A stretch of 64,000 nucleotides of DNA from Cytophagales bacterium (GTDB taxonomy: Bacteria; Bacteroidota; Bacteroidia; Cytophagales; Cyclobacteriaceae), in NCBI GenBank assembly GCA_022360055.1, contig JAKSDO010000066.1:1-64000 (forward strand), in the 5' to 3' direction. The notes under the pieces were generated by a model. It worked only from the letters and a program-made list of their open reading frames with translations. It had not been told where the DNA came from and did not search any database. Position 1 is the stretch's first letter. Each line of letters starts with the position of its first letter. This document shows, piece after piece, positions 17,148 through 26,539 of the stretch. A program made the translations under genes and the position numbers.

Positions 17148-18287
17148 TCAATCAAGCGCCTGTTCCAGATCATAAATCAGATCATCTGCGTCTTCTACTC
17201 CAACACTCAAACGGATCAGAGAATCTTTAATGCCAATTGCCAGCCGCTCTTCTCTGGGCATCGCTCCATGTGACATAGTCGCCGGATGGCCGACCAGAGA
17301 TTCCACGCCACCCAACGATTCAGCGAGGGTAAAACATTGCATCTTTCTCATGATTTCGATCGCGGTTTCGGTACGGTCATCTTTCAGGTCGAATGAAAGC
17401 ACGGCACCAAAAGCGCTCATCTGTTTTTTGGCCAGCTCATGCCCGGAGTGCGATTCAAGCCCCGGATAATTGACCTGGTCAACCCTGGAATGCCGGGATA
17501 AAAAGCGAGCGATTTTCATCGCATTCCAGCAATTTCGTTCCATGCGCAAATGGAGGGTTTTAATGCCTCGGTGTGTCAGAAAACAATCATTCGGCCCCGG
17601 AACTGCCCCACAAGTATTCTGAATAAATTTCAGTTTTTGATACAGCGTGTCATCATTCACCACTACAGCGCCCATGATCAGGTCCGAATGGCCTCCGAGG
17701 TATTTGGTCGCCGAATGCATGACAATATCCGCCCCCAAATCCAACGGCCGTTGAAGAAAGGGCGTCGCAAAGGTATTATCTACCGCAACGAGTGTTTCAT
17801 GAGATTTAGCTGTTTTCGCTATCCCTGCGATGTCGATGATATTCATCATAGGATTGGTTGGTGTTTCCAGCCAAACCAGCTTTGTAGTATCGGAAATAAT
17901 CTCTTTCAATTTTTCCGGATCTTCAAATGAAACAAATCTGAATTTAATCCCGGCCGGCACAAAGATCTCGGTAAACAGACGATAGCTTCCCGCGTACAGA
18001 TCCGTTGTTGTGACGATCTCATCACCGGGTTTCAGCAATCTCAGAATGGCATCAATCGCGGCAACGCCTGAAGCGAAGCACAGTCCGTTTTTCCCGTTCT
18101 CCAGAAGAGATATACCATCTTCCAATGCCTCTCTGGTGGGGTTCTGCCCCCGGGCATAAGCATATCCTTTGTTCACTCCCGGAGATTCCTGAACATAGGT
18201 TGAGGTTTGATACAAAGGCGTTGTAAGTGCCCCGGTGGCGGGGTCAGGTCTGGCCCCGGCATGAACAGCTTTGGTCGCGAATTTCAT
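17148..18287 (-). CDS. Cystathionine gamma-synthase/lyase family PLP enzyme
   Basis: A 379-aa cytosolic enzyme of the Cys/Met metabolism PLP family. Visible landmarks are [43 protein letters not shown] with the cofactor-phosphate segment, the [19 protein letters not shown] run, the Schiff-base Lys195 in [12 protein letters not shown], and [18 protein letters not shown] near the C-terminus. Length is typical. Synthase and lyase share these motifs, so the direction (methionine synthesis or cysteine formation) cannot be settled. It is a single gene with no cognate neighbours. Confidence 0.92.
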   Translation of the reverse strand: MKFATKAVHAGARPDPATGALTTPLYQTSTYVQESPGVNKGYAYARGQNPTREALEDGISLLENGKNGLCFASGVAAIDAILRLLKPGDEIVTTTDLYAGSYRLFTEIFVPAGIKFRFVSFEDPEKLKEIISDTTKLVWLETPTNPMMNIIDIAGIAKTAKSHETLVAVDNTFATPFLQRPLDLGADIVMHSATKYLGGHSDLIMGAVVVNDDTLYQKLKFIQNTCGAVPGPNDCFLTHRGIKTLHLRMERNCWNAMKIARFLSRHSRVDQVNYPGLESHSGHELAKKQMSAFGAVLSFDLKDDRTETAIEIMRKMQCFTLAESLGGVESLVGHPATMSHGAMPREERLAIGIKDSLIRLSVGVEDADDLIYDLEQALD

Positions 18288-18409
18288 TTTTTACTTCGGT
18301 TATTCCATGTCTTATCCTTGTCTATGATCCCCATACCGGATCCGGTTTATTCCTCAAACGTATTTGTAGAAAATATAAGCCTCCCGGCTTTTCGGAAAGT
18401 ATGGAGCAA

Positions 18410-18516
18410 CTAGCCCTTAAGTATGGTTCAATCAACACCGGGCCACCACGAATAAGCCAGATCTCTCCTGACGTCGAGATGACAAGGTAGAAGCCTCGAA
18501 AGGGCATAAACGGCGT
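18410..18516 (+). repeat. Dispersed repeat, copy B (5'-shortened)
   Basis: It shares TAGCCCTTAA with the flank of copy A, then jumps directly to GGTTCAATCAACACCGGGCC, CACGAATAAGCCAGATCTC and CCTGACGTCGAGATGACAAG. The TCATTTCGAACGGAGTGAG segment of copy A is missing. Confidence 0.7.
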
Positions 18517-18528
18517 TTTTAATTTTAC

Positions 18529-20148
18529 CTAGTTATTTCCCTTTTCCCAGTCTTTAGGCTTTTTGATGAAGGCCTGCAACTGTTTTTCCAACAATGCCGC
18601 ATCGCTTTTGTATTCAGGAGAATTTCCTTTTTTCTCAGGGAAAGTCTCCATATGCAATGTTGTGGTCGGAAAAGCGAAATTAACGCCCAGGCTTTGAGCC
18701 AACCGGATGATCTCTATTAAGATCTCATGGCGACATCTCAATTCCTCTCCCCAGGTAGGTACTTCAAAGAAAATATAAAACATCACGTTCAATGAAGAAT
18801 CCGCCATATCATTGAGATATACGTGGTAGTTATCTTTCCTGGTATGAGGATGTTTTTCTACAATTTCCCGTAAACCTTCCACAAAAATATTGATCAGATC
18901 CGAAGGTGTATCATATGTAATGGCAATGTGTGTATAGAATCTCCGATAGTTCCTCAGTCCGTGATTATCTACGGTACTATCTGCGATCTTACCGTTGGGG
19001 ACATAAGTTAAGGAATTCCTGAATGTACGAATCCGGGTAGCTCTGAACCCGACCTCTTCAACTGTTCCGTCAATATTTCCCGAAGTAATCCAATCGCCAA
19101 TCTGAAAGGGTTTATCGAGAAATATCATAATAGACCCGAAGAAATTTTTGAGTGTGTCCTGGGCGGCCAGCGCAAACGCCAGGCCTCCGATCGAAAGGCC
19201 TGTCAGAAAAGGCACGATATCAACGTTGAGGTTAACCAAAATTGCGAGGGCCCCAATGATGATCACAAAAATTTTCAGGGCTTTCCGAATCATCGGCACC
19301 AATTGATCATCAAGCGTACTTTCGGTTTTATCCGCCAGCCTGCTCATGTACATGCCGATTAAATCTACCAGCCTGTAAACGACTATGGTTAAAAATACAG
19401 GCCATAGCGCTTTAAACGCAAACATCACATAGCTATTGATCTTAATGGGGAGCTGTATAACCGGCGTGAGTAATAACAATATCGGAAATATGATCAGGAT
19501 GCTGAGAGGTTTTGCAACAGGCGCAACGTATTTTTTTGCAGTGGCACCATGTCCACGCTTTATAAGAAGATTGATAATAATTTTTTCAATGATAAAGGTG
19601 AACAATTTATGGATGATCACAGACAATATGATAATGATCAGGATCCCGAGGATTTGCCAGAGGTGCAACCCGAAGTATTTGGCATCTCCCATTTTTGGGA
19701 AAAGCTCCAGAAGTTTGTCGACCCCAAAAGGATATACCTGCTTATGAATCTGATCAATGTTTTCTTCCGTTTCCTGTGAAAAATACCAAAACCTGCCTTC
19801 TTTCACCAGGTAGATCTGCGGGTATTTTTTATCGATTACATAGATGTGTTTTTCAGAAAGCGTATCGATATAATTGGCGCTTGTCGGAATTTTTTTATAA
19901 TCGATCAGTATTCCGGCACCTTTATAAATCTGAATTAACTGAACCGCCAGCTTTTCCGCTTCTTCCGCTTCAATTCGTTTTGGGTTAAACACCTTGGCGG
20001 CGATTTCCGGATGATAGTTGTCTTCTTCCATATACCGCACATGCGTCAATATCGTTTGATATGGAGAAATCAGGCTATATGACTGACTTAAGGCCGTTTC
20101 TGAAATGAATCCCAGAACACATACGATAAAAACTATTTTAACTCTCAT
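18529..20148 (-). CDS. MscS-family mechanosensitive channel with periplasmic N-terminal domain
   Basis: A 539-aa inner-membrane protein. Residues 1-22 form a signal sequence, followed by a ~140-residue extracytoplasmic domain (KIPTSANYIDTLSEKHIYVI), then transmembrane segments from about 160 to 310. The MscS pore and beta domain follow: FLTGLSIGGLAFALAAQDTL and FLDKPFQIGDWITSGN. A cytosolic C-terminal alpha/beta domain ends the protein. Homologues act as osmotic release valves. It lies 16 bp downstream of the 914-aa gene and is probably in one operon with it. Confidence 0.92.
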   Translation of the reverse strand: MRVKIVFIVCVLGFISETALSQSYSLISPYQTILTHVRYMEEDNYHPEIAAKVFNPKRIEAEEAEKLAVQLIQIYKGAGILIDYKKIPTSANYIDTLSEKHIYVIDKKYPQIYLVKEGRFWYFSQETEENIDQIHKQVYPFGVDKLLELFPKMGDAKYFGLHLWQILGILIIIILSVIIHKLFTFIIEKIIINLLIKRGHGATAKKYVAPVAKPLSILIIFPILLLLTPVIQLPIKINSYVMFAFKALWPVFLTIVVYRLVDLIGMYMSRLADKTESTLDDQLVPMIRKALKIFVIIIGALAILVNLNVDIVPFLTGLSIGGLAFALAAQDTLKNFFGSIMIFLDKPFQIGDWITSGNIDGTVEEVGFRATRIRTFRNSLTYVPNGKIADSTVDNHGLRNYRRFYTHIAITYDTPSDLINIFVEGLREIVEKHPHTRKDNYHVYLNDMADSSLNVMFYIFFEVPTWGEELRCRHEILIEIIRLAQSLGVNFAFPTTTLHMETFPEKKGNSPEYKSDAALLEKQLQAFIKKPKDWEKGNN

Positions 20149-20164
20149 AGTTTTCGGCTTTCAA

Positions 20165-22909
20165 TTAGTTGAATGTTTCGATCGAAAAATTATTTTTAAA
20201 ACATTTATAAATTTGAAATTCCTTCGATTTATTAGAATAAAGCAAACCGATCGGTTTCCCGCTTTCCAGGGGTTCAAATGATACGGACTTCCCTTCCTTG
20301 TTAAATACGTAAGTAAATTCCTGTTCGACGTCAATAATCACAAATACCTGGTTGTCCGAAGAAAAGTGATAGTACTGAACCACCATATCACCGGAAGCCG
20401 AAATATTGTTTTCAAAGATAATTTCCCCGTCCCTGTCGATTATGCTTACTTTATCATATTCGCGACGGACGATTACGTAAGTTTTTTCCAGGGCATCATT
20501 AACAATCCAGAATTTGCTCTCCCTGCTTGGCTTATAGAGCTGTTCGCGTCTCATGATCTTACCCTTAAGATTTACCTCGATGATCTCACCCTCCTCCGAA
20601 ACAGTAATCAGTTTGGTCGAATTAAAATCATTGCCGATATCGACAAACATACCGGCAGCTCTGGTAATTTTTAAATCGATCGGAAATCCCGGATACATTT
20701 TGCTTCTGCGATTCATTACGTTTAAGACTCCGTTTTCCTGCAGAGCAACCATACAATCCCCGCCCTTCACGCGTATATGAAACCCCGGAACACTTAATGG
20801 CCCGGCTAAAGTTCTCGGCGTCCATCCCTCAAGATTTTTCCCTTCTTTGTCATACAGGTAAACAGCGCCCTCTTTGTCGACGGCCATAAATCGGTAACGC
20901 TTGGAATTATCATAGTCGATTACGGAAAGGTGCTGTAAATCAATTGCTTCCTCAAGCTGTACGGGAAAGTTTTCCACATAATCTCCATTGCGATCCAGTA
21001 GGTGAATTTTATTCTTTGTAGCAAACAGATATTGCAACTTGGAGTTTTTGTAATAGTCGATCTGATGAATATCGGAAACCAGCGGATCGATGATACTGTC
21101 GCCCCAGAGAATCACACCTTCATTTGATATTTGATAAAGAATGTTTAGGGAATCCTGAACCAGCACCTCAAATTTATTATTATTGTGGTTTTTAACAATA
21201 AACGGCTTGCTGATGATCGGGGATATGGTATATGCGCTCTGTGTCTTTTTCAGTCTGCCAAGTTTGGTTTTAGAAACTGTTTTCTCTTCATGACCAATTG
21301 CCAGACTCGTATAAAACTTTTGATCCAGATTACTTATTTGCAGCGCAATTCGGTCGAAGGACTTTATGGGATTTTCATGTTTCCTAAAGAGATCTGCCCA
21401 CCTTTTGTTCAGGCTTCGCATGATCATATGCCAGCAAAAGGGAGTATTTATGATCAATGAAAAACTCGATTCGCTCAGCGTATTTTCAAGAAACAGGTTT
21501 TGGCGAACCGACTTCCCCCAATTGTTTTCATCTTCAATTGCATTTATAAAATCCTTTACCGCTTTCATCGAATTCCCTAAAACGAGGTAATCTTTGTATG
21601 TGGTTACAAATGAATTTTCAAATCCTGAAAAGTATTTACCCATAATCATTGCCGGGAATTCTTCCAATGGGATCTGCACGATGGGCAATTCGTTGTAAAT
21701 CTCAAGATAAATTGAGTCACCCTGCTCGTTTCCAATGGTTTCGGCGAGTTTATTGAGCTCATTAAACACCAAATCCTTGTCATTAATTCCAATAAAGATT
21801 AACTGGTCTGGCTTTTCCCTGTTTGGTGTTTCAAGAATTGCGTTTGCTGCTTCCGCATGTATCCAGTTCAGGTTTAAATCATATTTTTCCTCAAAGTCGA
21901 GCGCTTTTTGAAATTGATTGGGATCACTTTGCGACCAATACTTCGACAATTGATTCTGCCACTCCTCAAAATCCGTAAATGAGACATGGTACAAAATTGC
22001 GGTGCTGTTGGGCACAAGATCCGTGACTTTTAGTTTCCCTGGATTCTGATTGCGAAAAGTACCTATAAAACTTTTATTATTGGTAAGATCGATTGTACTT
22101 AAGCCATTCAGCAGCAGTTCATCGTCCGTTACTTTTATGTCCAGGTAGGTATCTCCTGAAAACTCTGCAAGGCTTTTCATTTCGGATGACTTACCCTCAA
22201 TAAGAAAAGACGCAATTAAATCAGGTAGTTTTGCAAAATCAATGTAGACATCTCCTTCATCGTTTTCCAGTTTTGAAATGTTGTTTAAACCGCCGACCTG
22301 GGATTTAAAGGTGTCATTAAAACCATCCGTTACGTTCCGGACCACATCTTCAACTAAAAATGGCGTAAAACTTCCGACAACTACATGTTTATGAATAAAA
22401 TAGGTAAAGGTCGATTTTGACTTCCTGTCCGAAAGTTCATATAATTCCAAGCCCTGGTAAGTCCTGGTCTTCCTGACAACCGAACGATGTTTTAAAATAT
22501 TCCCGACAATGTTGTTAAATACCGTTTCACCTTCCCGATCACCCAAATTTAAATTGAATAGAAAATCAAACTCATTGGATGAAGTGATATGGATTGAAAT
22601 GATCAACGCCTTATCTTTGAACAATAGGTCAACGGATCCGTTTTTCCCGGATATACTGTCGACGTTTATCAGGCTCTCTTCCCAGTTTTTAAAATAGGGC
22701 ACCTTCCTGAAGGTTTTCCATACAGGTTTCTCAATGATCCTATTCCAGTTTTCTACAAAACTTTTATTTTCAAAGGCAACGATTGCGCTGGAAGGCACAA
22801 GAATCCATGAATCAATTTTTTTCTGATGAAAATTCCCGAAATAATAAAAAGCTCCGGTTGTGATGAGAGCCAGAATAAAAAGTAAAACAATCGCTTTTTT
22901 CAAAACCAA
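20165..22909 (-). CDS. Large membrane-anchored protein, DUF3352-like N-terminus plus beta-propeller-like C-terminus
   Basis: A 914-aa protein with one N-terminal transmembrane or signal segment (VLKKAIVLLFILALITTGAF). The first ~500 residues resemble DUF3352-type proteins, with repeated alpha/beta modules ending in FVVGSFTPF-like strands. From about 560 on, blades of a PQQ-like propeller are visible: SNEGVILWGDS, DRNGDYVENFPVQL, and DKEGKNLEGWTPRTL. No enzyme motif is seen. Co-transcription with MscS suggests an envelope-associated role; function unknown. Confidence 0.75.
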   Translation of the reverse strand: MVLKKAIVLLFILALITTGAFYYFGNFHQKKIDSWILVPSSAIVAFENKSFVENWNRIIEKPVWKTFRKVPYFKNWEESLINVDSISGKNGSVDLLFKDKALIISIHITSSNEFDFLFNLNLGDREGETVFNNIVGNILKHRSVVRKTRTYQGLELYELSDRKSKSTFTYFIHKHVVVGSFTPFLVEDVVRNVTDGFNDTFKSQVGGLNNISKLENDEGDVYIDFAKLPDLIASFLIEGKSSEMKSLAEFSGDTYLDIKVTDDELLLNGLSTIDLTNNKSFIGTFRNQNPGKLKVTDLVPNSTAILYHVSFTDFEEWQNQLSKYWSQSDPNQFQKALDFEEKYDLNLNWIHAEAANAILETPNREKPDQLIFIGINDKDLVFNELNKLAETIGNEQGDSIYLEIYNELPIVQIPLEEFPAMIMGKYFSGFENSFVTTYKDYLVLGNSMKAVKDFINAIEDENNWGKSVRQNLFLENTLSESSFSLIINTPFCWHMIMRSLNKRWADLFRKHENPIKSFDRIALQISNLDQKFYTSLAIGHEEKTVSKTKLGRLKKTQSAYTISPIISKPFIVKNHNNNKFEVLVQDSLNILYQISNEGVILWGDSIIDPLVSDIHQIDYYKNSKLQYLFATKNKIHLLDRNGDYVENFPVQLEEAIDLQHLSVIDYDNSKRYRFMAVDKEGAVYLYDKEGKNLEGWTPRTLAGPLSVPGFHIRVKGGDCMVALQENGVLNVMNRRSKMYPGFPIDLKITRAAGMFVDIGNDFNSTKLITVSEEGEIIEVNLKGKIMRREQLYKPSRESKFWIVNDALEKTYVIVRREYDKVSIIDRDGEIIFENNISASGDMVVQYYHFSSDNQVFVIIDVEQEFTYVFNKEGKSVSFEPLESGKPIGLLYSNKSKEFQIYKCFKNNFSIETFN

Positions 22910-22926
22910 TGATTTAGCACAATTTT

Positions 22927-22958
22927 AGATCAATTAAAATGATTTTTCAAATTGATCT
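22927..22958. promoter_or_regulatory. Inverted repeat in the divergent intergenic region
   Basis: AGATCAATT and AATTGATCT form a perfect 9-bp inverted pair with a 14-nt spacer, between the divergent 914-aa gene and the hydrolase gene at 23019. It could be an operator or a hairpin in a leader. No regulator gene is adjacent. Confidence 0.35.
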
Positions 22959-23018
22959 TGGTATTAAATACACCTTTTTTCACTTAATTTATTGCGAAGA
23001 CTTTTTATGAGGTAAATA

Positions 23019-23864
23019 ATGATGGAAATGGTCCGGGAAAGCTACGAAATTTATTCGGTTAAGAATACGCGCATATCTTGCGCATCGTGGCAGTCCGGCG
23101 CTCAACCAAAAGCTGTCTTGTTTATTGTTCACGGGCTTGGTGAACACCTTGGAAGATATGAGGAGACGGCTGAAGTCTTTGTCGAAAATGATCTTGCCGT
23201 ATTTGCTTTTGATCACCGGGGTCATGGCCGGTCAAAAGGTAAGAAAGGCCACGCCAGGTCGGTAGGACAAATAATTGAAGATACGGAGTATGCTCTGATG
23301 AAATGCAGAAGCATCTTTCTTGAGGTACCCATCTTCATCTACGGCCACAGCATGGGAGGGCAGATTGCAGCTTCCTTTCTTAAAAAAGTAAAATCCAAAG
23401 AGATCAGTGGAGCTATTATTTCCTCTGCATGGTTTAAGTTGGTAAATCCTCCGCCAGCCTGGCAAATCAAACTGACCAACGGAATAAAAAGAGTTGTCCC
23501 AAACCTCACCCTGTCCAATGGGCTTGATCCCGGACACATTTCAACAGTACCGGAGGAAGTGGAGCTGTACCGGAAAGATTCGCTGGTTCACGACCGAATC
23601 TCCTTCGCTATGTTCAGGGCACTGTATCGGAACGGATTGAAACTATTATCTGAGAAAAAGAAAGCGAATGTTCCCGTATTGGTCTGTCATGGCGACAAAG
23701 ATAAAATCACCTCTTGCCAAGGCAGTAAAAGATATGCAAAAAACCTTGGGGGTCAAGCATCTTTCAAAATCTGGCCGGGCTCCCGTCACGAACCTCATCA
23801 CGATAAAGACAAAGAAGAGGTTATTCGATTCTATGTAAAATGGATTAAGGAGCATGTAAAGTAA
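23019..23864 (+). CDS. Alpha/beta-hydrolase, monoacylglycerol-lipase-like
   Basis: A 281-aa hydrolase. Landmarks are the oxyanion HGLGEH, the cap-adjacent DHRGHGRSKGKKGH stretch typical of monoacylglycerol lipases and lysophospholipases, the nucleophile Ser111 in GHSMGG, the Asp in CHGDKDKITS, and the His in SRHEPHHD. There is no signal peptide, so it acts in the cytosol or at the inner membrane face, probably on glycerolipid esters. It is read divergently from the propeller/MscS operon. Confidence 0.9.
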   Translation: MMEMVRESYEIYSVKNTRISCASWQSGAQPKAVLFIVHGLGEHLGRYEETAEVFVENDLAVFAFDHRGHGRSKGKKGHARSVGQIIEDTEYALMKCRSIFLEVPIFIYGHSMGGQIAASFLKKVKSKEISGAIISSAWFKLVNPPPAWQIKLTNGIKRVVPNLTLSNGLDPGHISTVPEEVELYRKDSLVHDRISFAMFRALYRNGLKLLSEKKKANVPVLVCHGDKDKITSCQGSKRYAKNLGGQASFKIWPGSRHEPHHDKDKEEVIRFYVKWIKEHVK

Positions 23865-24040
23865 ACCGAACTTGAAATTTGCCGGTTGCTAAATCCATTT
23901 TGAATATTTCCGGGCGTGAAATCTGGACAACTGTTTGAAATTCAATTTCCGCCTTGTATACCTACGTCACAGGCATTTAAATCTTGGTCACCTTAAGGAC
24001 ATATTTTTTGCCCCGGTTTATGCTACCTTAGCAGGTATAA

Positions 24041-24712
24041 ATGAATAGCGCAAATGACATAGCGATTCTACTCTTTTCGAGATCGGCAAAACTTGAATCA
24101 CATTTTAAACGCTGGACAGACAACCCGTCAATAAATTTTCATATCGCCGATCAGCTTATTAAAAAAACTCTGGCAAAACTATGTGATGCCCCATTCCCAT
24201 TATTCCATATTGATGAAACACTCCAAACGGGAAATACGTTCGGCCAGAGGTTTTCAAATGCGTTTAACTTTATTTTCAATAAAGGATATAAGTATGTAGT
24301 AGCCCTTGGAAACGATTGCAACGACGTTCGGCCCGACTGGCAATTGATATATGAACAACTTAAAAGTCGAAAATCCATACTCGGACCTGATCGGCGCGGA
24401 GGTGTTTATTTGATCGGAATATCCAGGGAAGCTTTCTTCGACCTTGAATTCGGACGCATTTCATGGAAGAGTCCACTGGTCTTTAGACAGCTTAAATGCC
24501 AACTTGATCATTGTTATATACTTCGCGCCGAAAAAGATACAAATACCTTTGATGATGTGGTGGAGAATAAGGATTTGCTTGAATGGATCAGGCGATATCG
24601 CATCAAACCCATTTTCGCGCGCAAAAAAGAAAAATACATTTCTACTCCTCAGATTCCCCAAGGTCTTAAACGAGGGCCTCCCTCATATGCCCTCACATTA
24701 ACGATCGATTAG
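24041..24712 (+). CDS. DUF2064 glycosyltransferase-like protein of the arsenosugar cluster
   Basis: A 223-aa protein with the nucleotide-sugar transferase fold of DUF2064 (rSAM/selenodomain-associated transferase 1). Visible features are AILLFSRSAKLESHF at the start, ALGNDCNDVRPDW replacing the usual GxDxPxL motif, and the GPDRRGGVYLIGISREAF loop (normally GPxxDGGY). It is first in a run with the Cmd-like protein, ArsS and ArsM, and DUF2064 proteins frequently accompany arsenosugar genes. A role in adding the sugar moiety is inferred. Confidence 0.82.
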   Translation: MNSANDIAILLFSRSAKLESHFKRWTDNPSINFHIADQLIKKTLAKLCDAPFPLFHIDETLQTGNTFGQRFSNAFNFIFNKGYKYVVALGNDCNDVRPDWQLIYEQLKSRKSILGPDRRGGVYLIGISREAFFDLEFGRISWKSPLVFRQLKCQLDHCYILRAEKDTNTFDDVVENKDLLEWIRRYRIKPIFARKKEKYISTPQIPQGLKRGPPSYALTLTID

Positions 24713-24795
24713 CTACATTCCAAAATCTTTTTTTACAAATCCCGGATATCGAGGAAGACAAATGAATTCCTTTACCGGAAAAACATATATTTCTA

Positions 24796-25131
24796 ATGAA
24801 AGAAACGTATTACAACAGGGAAGACCTGGCAAAGTTTGGCGACATCACAGAATTCCAGGAAGAGTTGGGAGAAAAGTTTTTTAATTACTATTCAAGTGTT
24901 TTTAAGGAAGGAGCCCTGACAAAGCGGGAAAAATCACTCATAGCCTTGGCCGTTTCTCACGCCATTCAGTGTCCGTATTGCATCGATGCCTATACTTCCG
25001 ATACGCTCAAACAGGGATGTGATGAAGAAGAATTGATGGAGGCCATTCATGTGGCCGGGGCGATCAGAGGTGGCGCTTCGCTCGCCCACGGGGTACAGAT
25101 GATGAACCAGGTGAAAGATAAATTGATGTGA
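24796..25131 (+). CDS. Arsenosugar-associated carboxymuconolactone decarboxylase-like protein
   Basis: A 111-aa all-helical AhpD/Cmd-fold protein. It carries the redox pair CPYC in AIQCPYCIDAYTSDTLKQGC and the family's EAIHVAGAIRGGASLAHGVQ helix. The distinct MKETYYNREDLAKFG start is that of the arsenosugar-linked subgroup. Its stop is followed by the ArsS start after one base, so the two are coupled. The exact chemistry is unknown; a peroxidase-like or reductive thiol function is likely. Confidence 0.88.
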   Translation: MKETYYNREDLAKFGDITEFQEELGEKFFNYYSSVFKEGALTKREKSLIALAVSHAIQCPYCIDAYTSDTLKQGCDEEELMEAIHVAGAIRGGASLAHGVQMMNQVKDKLM

Positions 25132-25132
25132 C

Positions 25133-26170
25133 ATGCAATCTCTGCTAAAACAAAAACATAAATTATCCAGTGCGGAAACTCAACTGGACATCCTGACGGA
25201 TGCAAAGTCGGCGGGTATACCGGATTTCAAAGAAAAATTGACGAAATCCGGACTCTATCCCCTAAAACCCGTCCAACTCGACATATTGCAGGTCAATGTC
25301 GGTAAACTTTGTAACCAGGTCTGCAAGCATTGCCATGTGGATGCCGGACCCGATCGAAAAGAAGTAATGTCCCGGGAAACGATGCAACATTGCATAGATG
25401 CGCTGTCCAGGTCGGATATTCAGATGGTTGACATCACCGGCGGCGCACCCGAGATGAATCCGGACTTCAGGTGGTTTGTAGAGAAAGTTTCAAAAATGAA
25501 AAGACAAATTATCGTCAGGTGCAATCTGACAATAATTCTCGCCAATCCGAAATTCTATGATCTTCCGGAATTCTACAGGAAGCATAAGGTAAACGTAGTT
25601 TCGTCGCTGCCTCATTTTACTTCGAGGCGCACCGACGCCCAAAGAGGTGTTGGAGTGTTTGACAAGTCGGTAAAAGCACTGAAAATGCTTAATGAAGTCG
25701 GCTATGGTACCGACCCCGACTTGAAACTTGATTTGGTATTTAACCCTTCCGGGGCCATTTTGCCAGGCGATCAGGCTGCCCTTGAAACCGAATTCAAGCG
25801 AAGACTGAAAACCCGATACGGCATCGAATTTAACGGCCTGTTTGCAATTACCAATCTCCCGGTCAGCAGGTTTCTGGACTATCTTATTGTTTCGGGAAAC
25901 TTTAATGAATACATGAATGAGTTGGCAAATGCCTTCAATCCCATGGCAGCGCAGGGAGTTATGTGTAGAAATATGATCAGCATCGGCTGGGACGGGTATT
26001 TATACGACTGCGATTTCAACCAAATGCTGGATCTGAAAATAAATGTGCGCAGACCGCACATTTCGGATTTCGATTTGATAGATATTCTAAACAGAAAAAT
26101 ACTTGTAAACAATCATTGCTACGGATGCACAGCAGGCGCCGGTTCGAGTTGCGGAGGAGCGACAACATAA
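25133..26170 (+). CDS. arsS: Arsenosugar biosynthesis radical SAM protein ArsS
   Basis: A 345-aa radical SAM enzyme. The cluster motif CNQVCKHC has Cys60, Cys64 and Cys67, followed by HVDAGPDRKEVM. The SAM-binding DITGGAPEMNPDFRW and the C-terminal Cys-rich tail (CYGCTAGAGSSCGGATT) match ArsS. The family is known to convert dimethylarsenic into the 5'-deoxyadenosyl intermediate of arsenosugars. The upstream Cmd-like gene and downstream ArsM complete the pathway block. Confidence 0.93.
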   Translation: MQSLLKQKHKLSSAETQLDILTDAKSAGIPDFKEKLTKSGLYPLKPVQLDILQVNVGKLCNQVCKHCHVDAGPDRKEVMSRETMQHCIDALSRSDIQMVDITGGAPEMNPDFRWFVEKVSKMKRQIIVRCNLTIILANPKFYDLPEFYRKHKVNVVSSLPHFTSRRTDAQRGVGVFDKSVKALKMLNEVGYGTDPDLKLDLVFNPSGAILPGDQAALETEFKRRLKTRYGIEFNGLFAITNLPVSRFLDYLIVSGNFNEYMNELANAFNPMAAQGVMCRNMISIGWDGYLYDCDFNQMLDLKINVRRPHISDFDLIDILNRKILVNNHCYGCTAGAGSSCGGATT

Positions 26171-26270
26171 TGATTAAGGTACAAATTCCCTACAATTCAA
26201 ACATGAGCTTTTGGTTTGGCGGGAAACCGGCGAACGGTTAAATCATATATGTCGCCGATTTATAACTGCT

Positions 26271-26514
26271 GTTAAGTAAAAAGTGTCATTTCGAGACCTG
26301 ACATTTTTGCAAAACGCACAAATTTGAATGACGTATTCTTATGCATTTATCTGATTTACAGATTATTACAAAAACACGTCATCGGTAACGGAGTGAGAAA
26401 TCTGGTTCAATCGACACCCGGCCACCACGAATAAGCCGGATCTCTCCTGACGTCGGGATGACAAGGGAGGAGCCTCGAAATGACAAAAACCTCGTTTTAT
26501 GATTAATTCAACAC
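26271..26514 (+). repeat. Dispersed repeat, copy C (with an internal insertion)
   Basis: It starts TAAGTAAAAAGTGTCATTTCGA, as two halves shared with copy A, is interrupted by about 90 bp (26296-26387), and resumes ACGGAGTGAGAAATCTGG, then CACGAATAAGCCGGATCTC, CCTGACGTCGGGATGACAAG, and AAAACCTCGTTTTATGATTA. It fills the arsS-arsM gap. Confidence 0.7.
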
Positions 26515-26539
26515 TAATATTTTATACCAAAAAGGAACC

